A stretch of DNA of 64,000 nucleotides. It comes from Spongiactinospora rosea (GTDB lineage Bacteria; Actinomycetota; Actinomycetes; Streptosporangiales; Streptosporangiaceae). The notes below the pieces were generated by a model. It searched no databases, was not told the DNA's origin, and saw only the letters and a program-made list of their open reading frames with translations. Location of the stretch: assembly GCF_003315795.1 (NCBI RefSeq), contig NZ_QMEY01000007.1, positions 124,001 to 188,000 on the forward strand, written 5' to 3'. Within the stretch, counting starts at the first letter, position 1, and the number at the start of each line of letters is the position of its first letter. This document shows, piece after piece, positions 40,808 through 51,137 of this stretch. Position numbers and translations under genes: made by a program.

Positions 40808-40838
40808 ACGATGACGACCCCCGAGAATGCCGGAGGAA

Positions 40839-41675
40839 TCAGCCGAGCAGGGCGTCCAGCGCCCCGGCGACGAGCCGCCGCGCCTCGGGCCCGTAGCTCG
40901 CATGGGCCGCCAACTGGTCGAACACCTGGCCGTACAGCGTTATCTCCTGAGGCTGGGTGAGGGTCAGTTCCGCGCCGACCGTCTCGATCAGCACCCGCCG
41001 GTCGTCGAAAACCCAGAACCCGTGCTTGGGCGACTCGCTCAGTTCCACCTCGAAACCGATGACGCCGACGCGGATCGTGCTCATCGCGCACAGCGCCATC
41101 AGCCGGTCGAGTTGCCCGGCCATCGTCTCCGCCGGGCACAGCCGATAGTGCAGCACGGCCTCCGTCATCACGAAATGCAAGCGCTTGCCCGGCCGATAAA
41201 GGATCTCCTGGCGCTGCATGCGCGTGCGTACGCCCTCGTCCACGTCGTCGGGAAGGCCGTGCCGCGCGACGGACTGCGCGAGCAGGTGACGCGCGTAGTC
41301 CGGGGTCTGGAGCAGGCCGGGGATGATGGTGGTCTCGAAGGCCCGGATGTGCGTGGCGGCGGCCTCCAGCGCGATGCTGGCCCGCTGCCGCGCCGAGGTG
41401 CCGGTGCCGAGCCGCCGCCGCCACTCGGCGTACATGGTCTCCAGCACTTCCAGCCGCGCCAGGATCGGCCCGGCCGCCTTCTCCTCACCGGCCGCCCGCG
41501 TCCAGGCCACGATGTCGGCCCGGGTCGGCGTCTGCCGCCCGTTCTCGATCTTGCTGACCTTGGACTGCGGCCACCCGAGCACTTCGGCGAGCGCGGTGCC
41601 GGTCAGCCCGGCGTCCTGCCGGAGCTCGCGGAGCCGCCGCCCGATGGCCGTACGCGCCTCCTGTACGTGAGCCAC
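40839..41675 (-). CDS. XRE family regulator with DUF5753 domain
   Basis: The 278-residue protein has an N-terminal HTH (IGRRLRELRQDAGLTGTALAEVL, then WPQSKVSKIENGRQTP). The DUF5753 region follows, with IRAFETTIIPGLLQTPDYAR, RLHFVMTEAVLHYRLC and a C-terminal LTLTQPQEITLYGQVFDQLA. It is the same architecture as the 26.7-kb regulator, but no DUF397 or ATPase partner is adjacent. Its target may be the small hypothetical gene downstream or a distant gene. Confidence 0.87.
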   Translation of the reverse strand: MAHVQEARTAIGRRLRELRQDAGLTGTALAEVLGWPQSKVSKIENGRQTPTRADIVAWTRAAGEEKAAGPILARLEVLETMYAEWRRRLGTGTSARQRASIALEAAATHIRAFETTIIPGLLQTPDYARHLLAQSVARHGLPDDVDEGVRTRMQRQEILYRPGKRLHFVMTEAVLHYRLCPAETMAGQLDRLMALCAMSTIRVGVIGFEVELSESPKHGFWVFDDRRVLIETVGAELTLTQPQEITLYGQVFDQLAAHASYGPEARRLVAGALDALLG

Positions 41676-41902
41676 GACGAACGGCTCTACCGGGTACCGC
41701 AGCGGAACCGCAGCATCATGCTCCGAGGTCTTCCTGCCGTTCGCGAATGGGAGGCAGGTCGATCATGTTGGGCCGAGGGCCCCGCGTCAAGGTGTGGCAT
41801 TCTCGGAGGACCCGGTGATGTGAGCGCCGACCGCGGCCCCCCATGCCTGATGGCCCGGGTGCTTGCTACTAGGGTGTGGAGGCCCACGCTCGGGAGGCAT
41901 GA

Positions 41903-43108
41903 GTGTTCGACGGCTCAGGGCGCCGCGCCTACGGCGGCACCGCGCTTTCCGGCCCCCGCGCCGCCGTGACCTGGCAGTCCTTCACCGTCGTGCTGCTGTG
42001 CGTGACGGCCGACACAGGCCGATACCTGATCACCCGGCAGCCCGGTGGCACCGGATACTGGCTCCTGCTGGCCGGCACGGTCGCCGCCGACCTGCTGCTG
42101 GCCCTGCCCGTGCGCTGGACCAGGGAGATCGCGCTGGCGCACGCCGTGATGGCCGCGCTCACACCGATCCTGCTGCCGCACGGCTCCGACCCGACCGAGG
42201 CCAACAACGCCGGCCTGGTCGTGGCGGCATTCCTCGCCGGGGCGTGGCTGCGGTCCTGGGCCGCGTTCCAGACGCTCGGCGGTCTCATGCTGGGGCTGAT
42301 GGTGAGCCAGATGGTCGCGGCCACGGGTGACTGGCGGGAGCGCGCCGTGGTCACGGTCACCAGCTGCCTGCTGCCCTGGCTGGTCGGGCGCGTCACGATG
42401 GCCCGCCGTACGTACATCGTGGAGCTGGAACAGCACGCCGACCGGCTGCGGCGGGACAAGGCCGCGACCGTGCAGCGCGCGATCGCGGCCGAGCGCAGCA
42501 CCATCGCCCGCGACCTGCACGACGTGATCTCCCACCACGTCAGCACGATCGGCATGCACGCGGGCGCTGCCCGGCTGGGCCTGACGGATGACGACCACGC
42601 CGCCAGGAAGTCGCTCGCGGCGGTGGAGGCCGCCAGCCGCGCCGCCATGCTCGACCTGCGCAGGCTGCTGGCCGTGCTGCACGGCGAAACAGCCCGCTCC
42701 GCCGAGCGGCAGCCGGGCCTCGATTCCCTGGACGAACTGCTCGACGGCCTCCGCCGGGCGGGCACCCTCGTGCGGCTGACGACCCGCGGGCAGAGCAGGG
42801 AACTGCCGGGCTCGGTGGACGTCGCGGTGTACCGGACCCTCCAGGAGGCGCTCACCAACGCCATCCGGTACGGCGACGGCGGCGCGGCAGAGGTGGAGCT
42901 GATCTACCGGGAAGGCGGCATCACACTGACCGTGACCAACGGCACACCGGTACAGGCCGGGCCGCGCGAGAGCGAAGACCGGCCACGCCGCGGCCTGGCC
43001 GGGGTCCTGCACCGGGTCAGCCTGCTCGGCGGGACGTTGCGCTACGGGCCGGCCGACGACCGGCGCTCCTGGCGGCTGGAGGCGGACTTCCCGGTGGAGG
43101 AGGCATGA
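41903..43108 (+). CDS. Two-component sensor histidine kinase (HisKA_3, membrane)
   Basis: The product is 401 residues from GTG 41903, with GGGAGG upstream. The N-terminal half has about five membrane helices (FTVVLLCVTADT, YWLLLAGTVAADLLLAL, AHAVMAALTPILL, GLVVAAFLAGAWL, GLMLGLMVSQMVAA). The phosphoacceptor segment is ERSTIARDLHDVISHHVSTIG. HATPase N-box is LQEALTNAIRYG; the G-boxes are weak (VTNGTPVQA, RRGLAGVLHRV). It overlaps the response regulator by 4 bp. The secreted operon starting 109 bp after the regulator is a reasonable candidate target. Confidence 0.87.
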   Translation: MFDGSGRRAYGGTALSGPRAAVTWQSFTVVLLCVTADTGRYLITRQPGGTGYWLLLAGTVAADLLLALPVRWTREIALAHAVMAALTPILLPHGSDPTEANNAGLVVAAFLAGAWLRSWAAFQTLGGLMLGLMVSQMVAATGDWRERAVVTVTSCLLPWLVGRVTMARRTYIVELEQHADRLRRDKAATVQRAIAAERSTIARDLHDVISHHVSTIGMHAGAARLGLTDDDHAARKSLAAVEAASRAAMLDLRRLLAVLHGETARSAERQPGLDSLDELLDGLRRAGTLVRLTTRGQSRELPGSVDVAVYRTLQEALTNAIRYGDGGAAEVELIYREGGITLTVTNGTPVQAGPRESEDRPRRGLAGVLHRVSLLGGTLRYGPADDRRSWRLEADFPVEEA

Positions 43109-43758
43109 CGATCAAGGTTCTGCTGGCGGATGACCACTCGATGTTCCGCTCCGGCATACGCGCCGTCCTGGACACCCAGCCCGATCTGGAGTGCGTGGCG
43201 GAGGTCGCCGACGGCGCGGCGGCGGTGGCCGAGGTCCAGCGGCTGCGGCCAGACGTGGCGGTGATGGACGTCCGGATGCCGAGGCTCGACGGGCTCGCCG
43301 CGACCGAGGCGGTCATGGCCGCGCCCGGCAACGCCACGAAGGTGCTCGTGCTCACCACCTACGACCTGGACGCCTACGTCTACCAGGCGATCCGCGCGGG
43401 CGCGAGCGGCTTCCTGCTGAAGAGCCTGCCCGCCGAGGAGCTGATCGCGGCGATCCGGGTGGCGGCGCGCGGCGACGCGCTGATCGACCCGTCGGTCACC
43501 CGGCGGCTCATCGAGAAATTCGCCGACCACCTGGAGCCGCCCGTGCCCGCCCCCGGGCTCGACCGGCTCACCGCGCGCGAGCACGAGGTGCTGCTGCTCG
43601 TCGCCGAGGCCCGCAGCAACGCCGAGATCGCCAGGGTGCTGCGCGTCGGCGAGGAGACGGTCAAGACGCACGTATCGCGCATCCTGGCCAAACTCGGCCT
43701 GCGCGACCGGGTGCACGCGGTGGCCTACGCGCACCGGCACCGGCTCGTCGATCGCTGA
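43105..43758 (+). CDS. Response regulator, NarL/LuxR family
   Basis: The 217-residue protein has a receiver (TIKVLLADDHSMFRSGIRAVL, phospho-Asp in VAVMDVRMPRLDG, Lys in LLKSLPAEE) and a LuxR HTH (LTAREHEVLLLVAEARSNAEIA, then GEETVKTHVSRILAKLGL). It is coupled to the kinase gene by an ATGA overlap. A hairpin 12 bp after its stop probably ends the transcript. Confidence 0.9.
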   Translation: MTIKVLLADDHSMFRSGIRAVLDTQPDLECVAEVADGAAAVAEVQRLRPDVAVMDVRMPRLDGLAATEAVMAAPGNATKVLVLTTYDLDAYVYQAIRAGASGFLLKSLPAEELIAAIRVAARGDALIDPSVTRRLIEKFADHLEPPVPAPGLDRLTAREHEVLLLVAEARSNAEIARVLRVGEETVKTHVSRILAKLGLRDRVHAVAYAHRHRLVDR

Positions 43759-43770
43759 CCTGCGCGAACG

Positions 43771-43787
43771 GGCCCCCCTAGGGGGCC
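43771..43787. terminator. Short GC hairpin after the response regulator
   Basis: GGCCCCC (43771-43777), loop CTA, GGGGGCC (43781-43787). It lies 12 bp after the response-regulator stop and 79 bp before the secreted operon. Terminator is the simple reading. The CCCCCCTAGGGGG core also resembles copper-repressor operators, but the flanking AT bases are missing. Confidence 0.45.
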
Positions 43788-43866
43788 GATCCCTCGTCCG
43801 GGGGGTGTTTCGTCCCTCCGTCATGTGACGACGTGGACCCGGTACGCCTCGTAGCTTTGCGGCGAG

Positions 43867-45306
43867 ATGAACATCAAAGTCCTCCTCTCCGCCCTCTTCG
43901 CGATCCTCGTCCTGCCGGTCGCTCTGCCCGCGACGGCGTACGCCGACTCCGGCCCGGTCGGCAGCGACGTCATGGTCGCGCAGTCCCTCGGCGACCGGGA
44001 GATCACGGTGGTGATCCGCCGGGTGGAGGAGATTCCCGGCCCGGTGCGGGTCGAGGTCGTCACCCACCGGGGCACGCCTCCAGGGGTCCTCGACCTCGAA
44101 CTGACGCCCGCGGGAACGGGAGCGGCCACCAGCCGCGCGCGCCTGTCCCTCGGCGCGGCACCTGGCCTGTACGGGTCCATGCTGACGGTGGACAGGCCGG
44201 GTCCATGGGAACTGGCGGTCGGCGACGGCCGGCTCACCGCGCGCATCCCCTTCGTCGTGCCCGCCCGGGTGCTCGCCCGCTGGGAGCAGGCGAGCTACGG
44301 CGGGTTCACCGCCGCGGGGGTCTTCCTGTTCGCCGCGCTGCTCCTCGCGGTGCGGGTGCGGCGGCTCTGGCCGGCGCTCGTGTCCTGCACCGGCGTGGTG
44401 GCCGGGCTCGCCGTGGCCGTCACCGCGGCGTTGCTGTCGTCGAGCATCCCCCCGCCCGACCCCCCGGGCAGCCGGCTCGACCCGACGATCGAGAACGTCA
44501 CCGACCCGCTGGCGGCGGCGAACCCGCCGCTGGCCGACTACTCACGCCCGCCGGTGAATTTGGCCGTCGAAGCGCCCTCCGCCACGGCGGGCCGGGCCAC
44601 CGAACTGCGCCTGCGGCTGACCGACGCCTCGACGGGCCGGCTCGTGGACGACTTCCTCATCCATCACGACGCGCTCGTCCATCTGATGATCGTCGGCCCG
44701 ACGGGCCGGCTCTGGCACCTGCACCCCATCCGCGTCGCGCCCGGTGACTACCGGGCCACCTTCGTCCCCGAGGGGGGCGGGGCGTACGCGGTGGCCGCGG
44801 AGGTGGCGCGGCGGGGCGGCGGTGTGCAACTGGCCCGCGCCCCCGTCGCCCTCCAGGTCGGCGGCGAGAGAGCCACCGCGCCCGCGCCGGAAGGGCTGGG
44901 CACCAGGACGGTGGACGGCACCCGGGTACGGCTGAGCGCGACGCCGTCCGGCGCGGCGATGACGATCTCGGCCAGGATCGGCGACAAAGCCGATCTCCAG
45001 CCGTGGCTGGGCATGGTCGGCCACCTGATCATGGTCGGCCCGTTCGACGACCGGGACGGCGAGGTCGGCGCGGCGGCGCTGTCGGCCTCGACCTGGGCGC
45101 ACGGGCACGCGATGCCGATCATGAGCAACGCCGCGCAGAGCCCCCCGGACGAGACCGTGGCCGCGTTCGGGCCCGGCCTCGCCTTCACCCACACCTTCAC
45201 CGCGCCGGGCCGCTACCGGCTGTGGATCCAGGCCGAGCGCGACTACTCGGTGATGACCATTCCGTTCGTGCTGGACGTCCCGGCGCGGGAAAGCGAGCGA
45301 CGATGA
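43867..45306 (+). CDS. Secreted/membrane protein with His-rich metal-binding-like repeats
   Basis: The 479-residue protein has a signal peptide (1-26, ending AYA). A first beta domain (30-140) is followed by two helices (TAAGVFLFAALLLAVRV, ALVSCTGVVAGLAVAVTAALL). Two similar His-rich domains follow: LIHHDALVHLMIVGPTGRLWHLHPIRV (in two adjacent pieces around residue 265) and GMVGHLIMVGPF with WAHGHAMPIM near 380-415. HxHLxxV-HxHP arrangements of this kind are found in copper- and heavy-metal-associated secreted proteins. A TAGCTT box lies 9 nt upstream of ATG 43867. It is the first gene of a four-gene operon. Metal binding is inferred. Confidence 0.7.
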   Translation: MNIKVLLSALFAILVLPVALPATAYADSGPVGSDVMVAQSLGDREITVVIRRVEEIPGPVRVEVVTHRGTPPGVLDLELTPAGTGAATSRARLSLGAAPGLYGSMLTVDRPGPWELAVGDGRLTARIPFVVPARVLARWEQASYGGFTAAGVFLFAALLLAVRVRRLWPALVSCTGVVAGLAVAVTAALLSSSIPPPDPPGSRLDPTIENVTDPLAAANPPLADYSRPPVNLAVEAPSATAGRATELRLRLTDASTGRLVDDFLIHHDALVHLMIVGPTGRLWHLHPIRVAPGDYRATFVPEGGGAYAVAAEVARRGGGVQLARAPVALQVGGERATAPAPEGLGTRTVDGTRVRLSATPSGAAMTISARIGDKADLQPWLGMVGHLIMVGPFDDRDGEVGAAALSASTWAHGHAMPIMSNAAQSPPDETVAAFGPGLAFTHTFTAPGRYRLWIQAERDYSVMTIPFVLDVPARESERR

Positions 45307-45752
45307 CGGCGATCCAGGCGCCACCGAAGGGATCGCGACGCCGGGGAGCTCTGGTCGCCACGTGCGCGGGCGTGGCGGTGCTCCTGGCCGGGATCTTCTG
45401 GCTGCTGCGGCCCTCAGCGCCCGCCGGCGACCAGACGTTCACCGCGGCGACCGCGCGGCACGCCGTACGGCTGACCATGTCCCCGGCCAGGGCGGCGCGG
45501 CCCAGCACGTGGGTCATCGAGGTCACCGGCGTGAAGGGCGGCCCCGCCGAGGTCGATGGCGTCCGCGTCGAGCCGGTGATGACGCAGATGGGGCACGCGA
45601 TCCCGCCGCTGACCGCCAGCCCGGCGGGAGCGGGCCGGTTCCGCCTGCCCGGCGTCGTGCTGCCGATGGCCGGTCCATGGCAGCTCGCCGTCACGATCGA
45701 CGCCCAAGGGACCGAAGACCCAGTCGTCCTGCCGGTGCTGGTCACCGGCTAG
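45303..45752 (+). CDS. FixH/YtkA-like membrane-anchored protein
   Basis: The 149-residue protein has one N-terminal helix (ALVATCAGVAVLLAGIFWLL) and an extracytoplasmic beta-sandwich with the family pattern VEPVMTQMGHAIPPL then LPGVVLPMAGPWQLAV. The MxxMGH stretch in relatives is associated with copper. It overlaps the upstream gene by 4 bp, so the two are made together. It may present or receive a metal ion at the membrane surface; the ligand is not established. Confidence 0.75.
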   Translation: MTAIQAPPKGSRRRGALVATCAGVAVLLAGIFWLLRPSAPAGDQTFTAATARHAVRLTMSPARAARPSTWVIEVTGVKGGPAEVDGVRVEPVMTQMGHAIPPLTASPAGAGRFRLPGVVLPMAGPWQLAVTIDAQGTEDPVVLPVLVTG

Positions 45753-45778
45753 ACAACCCGACTCTCAAGGAGAAACAC

Positions 45779-46930
45779 ATGGACATTTCCGTACCGGGCA
45801 CCCGGCAGCGCCGAGCCGGGCCCCTCGCGCCACCGGCGAAGGGACACGCGCTCACCAGGGGCGCGCCCGCCGCCGTCGCCGTGCTCGCCGGGGCGATGAT
45901 CTCGCTGGTCGGCCTCACCTTCGACACCCAGTGGCACAGCGAGGTCGGCCCCGACACCTTCTTCACGCTGCCCCACCTGATCCTCTACTCCGGCCCCGCG
46001 ATGGCCGGGCTGACCAGCCTGTTCATGGTGCTGGCCAACACGTTCGCGGCGCGTGTCGGCCGGAGCGCCGACCCCGCCGTCGGCGGCAGGTCCGTCGCGG
46101 TGCTCGGCGGCCGGTTCTCCGCGCCGCTCGGCTACCTGGTGACCGGCCTCGGTTCCGCGTCGTTCCTGGTGTACGGGCTCTGGGACCTGTGGTGGCACGG
46201 CCTGTACGGCTTCGACGCCGTGCTGGAGTCCCCTCCGCACATCGGGCTGCTGCTGTCGATCAGCCTTTCCATGATCGGTTCGCTGATGATCTGCGCGGCG
46301 GGCCGCGAACATCGGTGGGGCCGGATCGGCGTGGTGGTCTCAGGGGCGCTGCTGCTCGCGTTCAACGCGGTGCCCATGCTCGCCCTCGCCCCCCTCAACG
46401 GCGTCGTGAACGCCGTCAGCGCCGGCATCGCCTTCCTCGCGGTGACCGTGATGGTCGCGACGGCCACGTTCACGGGCCGCTCCGGCACGGCCGTGGCCAC
46501 CGCCGCCGCGCACACCGTCATCCATGCCGCGCTGTGGCTTTTCGCGCCCTGGGCCGCCCGCGCGTACGCCGCGAGCATCGGCCTTCCGCTGCGGGACGGC
46601 GCGACGGGCGACCCGACCCTCCCTGGGCTGATGCCCATGGGCATCATCGTGGTCGCGCTGGCGATGGAGGGCGCGCTGCTGCTCGCCCGGCGGGCGAGCT
46701 GGACCCCGCGGCGGACGGTCGCCGTCGTGGGCGCGCTCGGCGGGGTCCTGACCACGCTGCTGAGCCCCGTGCAGGACGCGATCACGATGGACGCGCCGTT
46801 TCCCGGCGTGGCCCACCTGCTCGCGTCGGCCGTGGCCGGCGCGGTGGCGGGCTTCCTCGCCGGTCACCTCGGGTGGCGGGTCGGCACGCTGCTCAGAAGG
46901 GCCTCCGGGCCACTGGCGGTGGTCAAATGA
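45779..46930 (+). CDS. Polytopic membrane protein, secreted/metal operon
   Basis: The product is 383 residues from ATG 45779 with AAGGAG upstream. About nine helices are visible. Notable is a conserved-looking extracytoplasmic/first-loop segment FDTQWHSEVGPDTFFTLPHLILYSG, and later DLWWHGLYGFDAVLESPPHIGLL, both with paired His in a hydrophobic setting. Trp-His and Pro-His pairs could ligate metal or haem. The protein overlaps the next gene by 4 bp. I do not recognise the family. Confidence 0.72.
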   Translation: MDISVPGTRQRRAGPLAPPAKGHALTRGAPAAVAVLAGAMISLVGLTFDTQWHSEVGPDTFFTLPHLILYSGPAMAGLTSLFMVLANTFAARVGRSADPAVGGRSVAVLGGRFSAPLGYLVTGLGSASFLVYGLWDLWWHGLYGFDAVLESPPHIGLLLSISLSMIGSLMICAAGREHRWGRIGVVVSGALLLAFNAVPMLALAPLNGVVNAVSAGIAFLAVTVMVATATFTGRSGTAVATAAAHTVIHAALWLFAPWAARAYAASIGLPLRDGATGDPTLPGLMPMGIIVVALAMEGALLLARRASWTPRRTVAVVGALGGVLTTLLSPVQDAITMDAPFPGVAHLLASAVAGAVAGFLAGHLGWRVGTLLRRASGPLAVVK

Positions 46931-47499
46931 CGCGCCGGCTCGCCCGTACGGCCATGGCGGCGCTGGCCGCCGGGCTCATGTTCTTCCTCGCGGCCCCTCC
47001 GGCCGCCGCCGAGGAGTACCAGCCGGTGGAGACCGTCCACACCGAACGCGTGCAGGTCGGCCCGTACGGCGTGACCGTCGGCTTCAGCACCTGGCCGATC
47101 CGCGCCATGCGGTCGCTGGACTTCACCTTCGTCCCCGACGGCGGCATCACGGGTAAGAGGGGCAGCTTCGACTGGGTCGCGCCGACCGGCGCCACCGCGG
47201 AGTCGGGGAAACTGTCCCGGCATCCCCGCAAGCGTGAGGTGTGGGGCCTGGACATCCTGGCGCTCAACACCGAAGGGAACTGGGCGTTGCGCTTCACGAT
47301 GGACGGTCCGCAAGGGCCGGCCACCGGGGTGCTGCGCAACCTCGCCGTGCTCGAACAGCCGGGGCCGCCGCTGCCGCTGAGCTGGGGGGTCAGCGTGCTG
47401 CCCCTGGCCGGAATCGTCGCCTTCCTGGTGATCGGCTGGCGCCGCAACGGCCGGCTCGCACTGGCGACGCCCGGCCGCGCGGGCGCCCTCCCCCTGTAG
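46927..47499 (+). CDS. Secreted single-anchor protein, end of the metal-like operon
   Basis: The 190-residue protein has a signal peptide (MAALAAGLMFFLAAPPAAA) and an extracytoplasmic domain (30-150) of beta character with few Cys or Met. One C-terminal helix (WGVSVLPLAGIVAFLVIGW) and a short basic tail follow. Topology and size recall periplasmic partner proteins of copper importers, but no signature motif was found. It overlaps the preceding gene by ATGA and is the last of the four. Confidence 0.7.
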   Translation: MTRRLARTAMAALAAGLMFFLAAPPAAAEEYQPVETVHTERVQVGPYGVTVGFSTWPIRAMRSLDFTFVPDGGITGKRGSFDWVAPTGATAESGKLSRHPRKREVWGLDILALNTEGNWALRFTMDGPQGPATGVLRNLAVLEQPGPPLPLSWGVSVLPLAGIVAFLVIGWRRNGRLALATPGRAGALPL

Positions 47500-47541
47500 A
47501 CAGCCCCTGTGGACAGCGCTGACCCGCCCCTCGGCACCCCC

Positions 47542-48272
47542 CTATTTTGCCTTGAGGTAGTCGCGGTTCATCTGGGCGATGGTGCTCAGGGGGATGCCCT
47601 TCGGGCAGACCGCCGTGCACTCGCCCGTGTTGGTGCAGCCGCCGAAGCCCTCCAGGTCCATCTGGTCGACCATGGCCTTGGCGCGCTTGTCGCGCTCCGG
47701 CTGCCCCTGGGGCAGCAGCCCCAGGTGGGTGATCTTGGCGGCGGTGAAGAGCGAGGCGGAGCCGTTCGGGCAGGCCGCCACGCAGGCGCCGCAGCCGATG
47801 CAGGTGGCCGCGTCGAAGGCCGAGTCCGCGTCGTCCTTCTTGACCGGGATGGCGTGCGCGTCCGGCGCGGACCCCGCGGGCACCGAGACGAACCCGCCCG
47901 CCTGGATGATCCGGTCGAACGCGGACCGGTCCACCACCAGGTCCTTGACGACCGGGAAGGGCGCGGCCCGCCACGGTTCGATGGTGACGGTGTCGCCGTC
48001 CTTGAAGTGCCGCATGTGGAGCTGGCAGGTCGTGGTGGCGCGCTGCTCGCCGTGCGCGACCCCGTTGATGACCATGCCGCACATGCCGCAGATCCCCTCG
48101 CGGCAGTCGTGGTCGAACGCCACCGGGTCGTCGCCTTCGAGGATCAGCCGCTCGTTCAGGACGTCGAGCATCTCCAGGAACGACATGTCCGGCGAGACGT
48201 CCTTGACCTCGTACGTCACCATCCGCCCCTGGTCCGAGGGGCCGTCCTGGCGCCAGACCTTCAGGGTCAGGT

Positions 48273-48276
<4 letters not shown>
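47542..48276 (-). CDS. sdhB: Succinate dehydrogenase/fumarate reductase iron-sulfur subunit (complex 1)
   Basis: This 244-residue subunit passes electrons from FAD to quinone. The N-terminal [2Fe-2S] site is CREGICGMCGMVINGVAHG, with a later Cys in ATTTCQLHM. The C-terminal 4Fe-4S and 3Fe-4S region has CIGCGACVAACPNG and CTNTGECTAVCPKG. It is the last gene of sdhCAB; its GTG start overlaps the sdhA stop. Conserved spacing and length fit the type without an elongated C-terminus. Confidence 0.92.
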
Positions 48277-50194
<1,918 letters not shown>

Positions 50195-50198
<4 letters not shown>

Positions 50199-50959
50199 TT
50201 GACCAGTCCGATCGTGATCGACAGCGGGACGGAGAGGAAGCCGAGTACCAGCAGCGCCGAGATGCCCGCGGCGGCCAGCTTCAGCGGGCGCTCCCTGCGC
50301 CCTCCGGCCAGGCCCAGCGTCTGGAAGGCGCTCCACAGGCCGTGCCGCAGGTGCAGGCCGACCATCAGCAGCGCGACGACGTAGAACAGGGTGACCGGCC
50401 AGCGTCCGATCGCGAAGCCCTGGACCAGCCGCTGGTAGGGCTCGCTGTTCGGACCGGCGGGGTTCACCGCGACGAAGGTCAGGTCCAGCAGGTGCCAGAT
50501 GACGAACAGCAGGATGATGACGCCGCCGTACCGCATGGTCTGGACGGCGTACCCGGACGCCTGCGACTTCGGCCTGGCCGCGTACTTGACCGGCCTGGCC
50601 CGGGAGGCCCGCCTGGCCAGCGACACCGCCGACCACATGTGCAGCACGACCGACACCGCCAGGACCACCTCGACCAGGGTGAGCACGGTCCGGTACGGCA
50701 CCAGCGGGTGGCCGATCTCGCGCAGGAAGGCCGCGTACTCGTTGAAGTCGGTCGCGCCGAAGAAGATCTTCAGGTTTCCGGCCATGTGCGCGATCAGGTA
50801 GAGCACCATGACGGCGCCGGTGACCGCCATCACGGCCTTCTTGCCATTGGACGAGCGGAAGAACCCGCCCTTGCGGTTGCGAGCGGCCGTCGGCGGCCGG
50901 GGCGGCTCGTGGGAGGCGACTGGCGCGGTGGCCGCACCGCGCTCGATCGTGGCTGTCAC
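50195..50959 (-). CDS. sdhC: Succinate dehydrogenase cytochrome b556-type membrane anchor (complex 1)
   Basis: The 254-residue membrane subunit has five helices: AVMAVTGAVMVLYLIAHMAGN, VLTLVEVVLAVSVVLHMWSAV, MRYGGVIILLFVIWHLLDLTF, WPVTLFYVVALLMVGLHLRHG and ISALLVLGFLSVPLSITIGL. His in AHMAGN, LHMWS, WHLLD and LHLRHG are the expected haem ligands of a two-haem (type B) anchor. It is the first gene of sdhCAB, divergent from the LysR gene, which has a repeated operator in the gap. AT-poor leader and a Pro-rich N-terminal tail are cytoplasmic. Confidence 0.88.
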
Positions 50960-51018
50960 GCCCCCGACGTTACGAACCGCGCGCGTGAGGCGTCCAAGTC
51001 GGCAACTGCCTGGTTTCC

Positions 51019-51033
51019 ATAGCCATCAGCTAT
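51019..51033. promoter_or_regulatory. LysR-type operator 1 (ATAGC-N5-GCTAT)
   Basis: ATAGCCATCAGCTAT is a perfect inverted repeat with the T-N11-A spacing of LysR boxes. It lies 60 bp before the sdhC start, where it could activate or repress sdhCAB. It has the same arms as the second site at 51117. Confidence 0.5.
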
Positions 51034-51116
51034 TCACTCTGCGTCCGCGCCCGTGGCGGTGCGCGCAGGCACGCGTTCTGCGACCAAACTCACACCGCAT
51101 GAAGCCGCCGGAATCG

Positions 51117-51131
51117 ATAGCCCTACGCTAT
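51117..51131. promoter_or_regulatory. LysR-type operator 2 (ATAGC-N5-GCTAT)
   Basis: ATAGCCCTACGCTAT repeats the arms of the first site with a different centre. It is only 6 bp before the LysR GTG and likely mediates autoregulation. The two sites start 98 bp apart. Confidence 0.5.
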
Positions 51132-51137
51132 TGAATT

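Noticed and set aside
43771..43787. Copper-repressor operator for the 43867 operon
   Set aside because: The CCCCCCTAGGGGG core is similar, but the ATAC/GTAT ends are missing and the position fits a terminator after the response regulator better.
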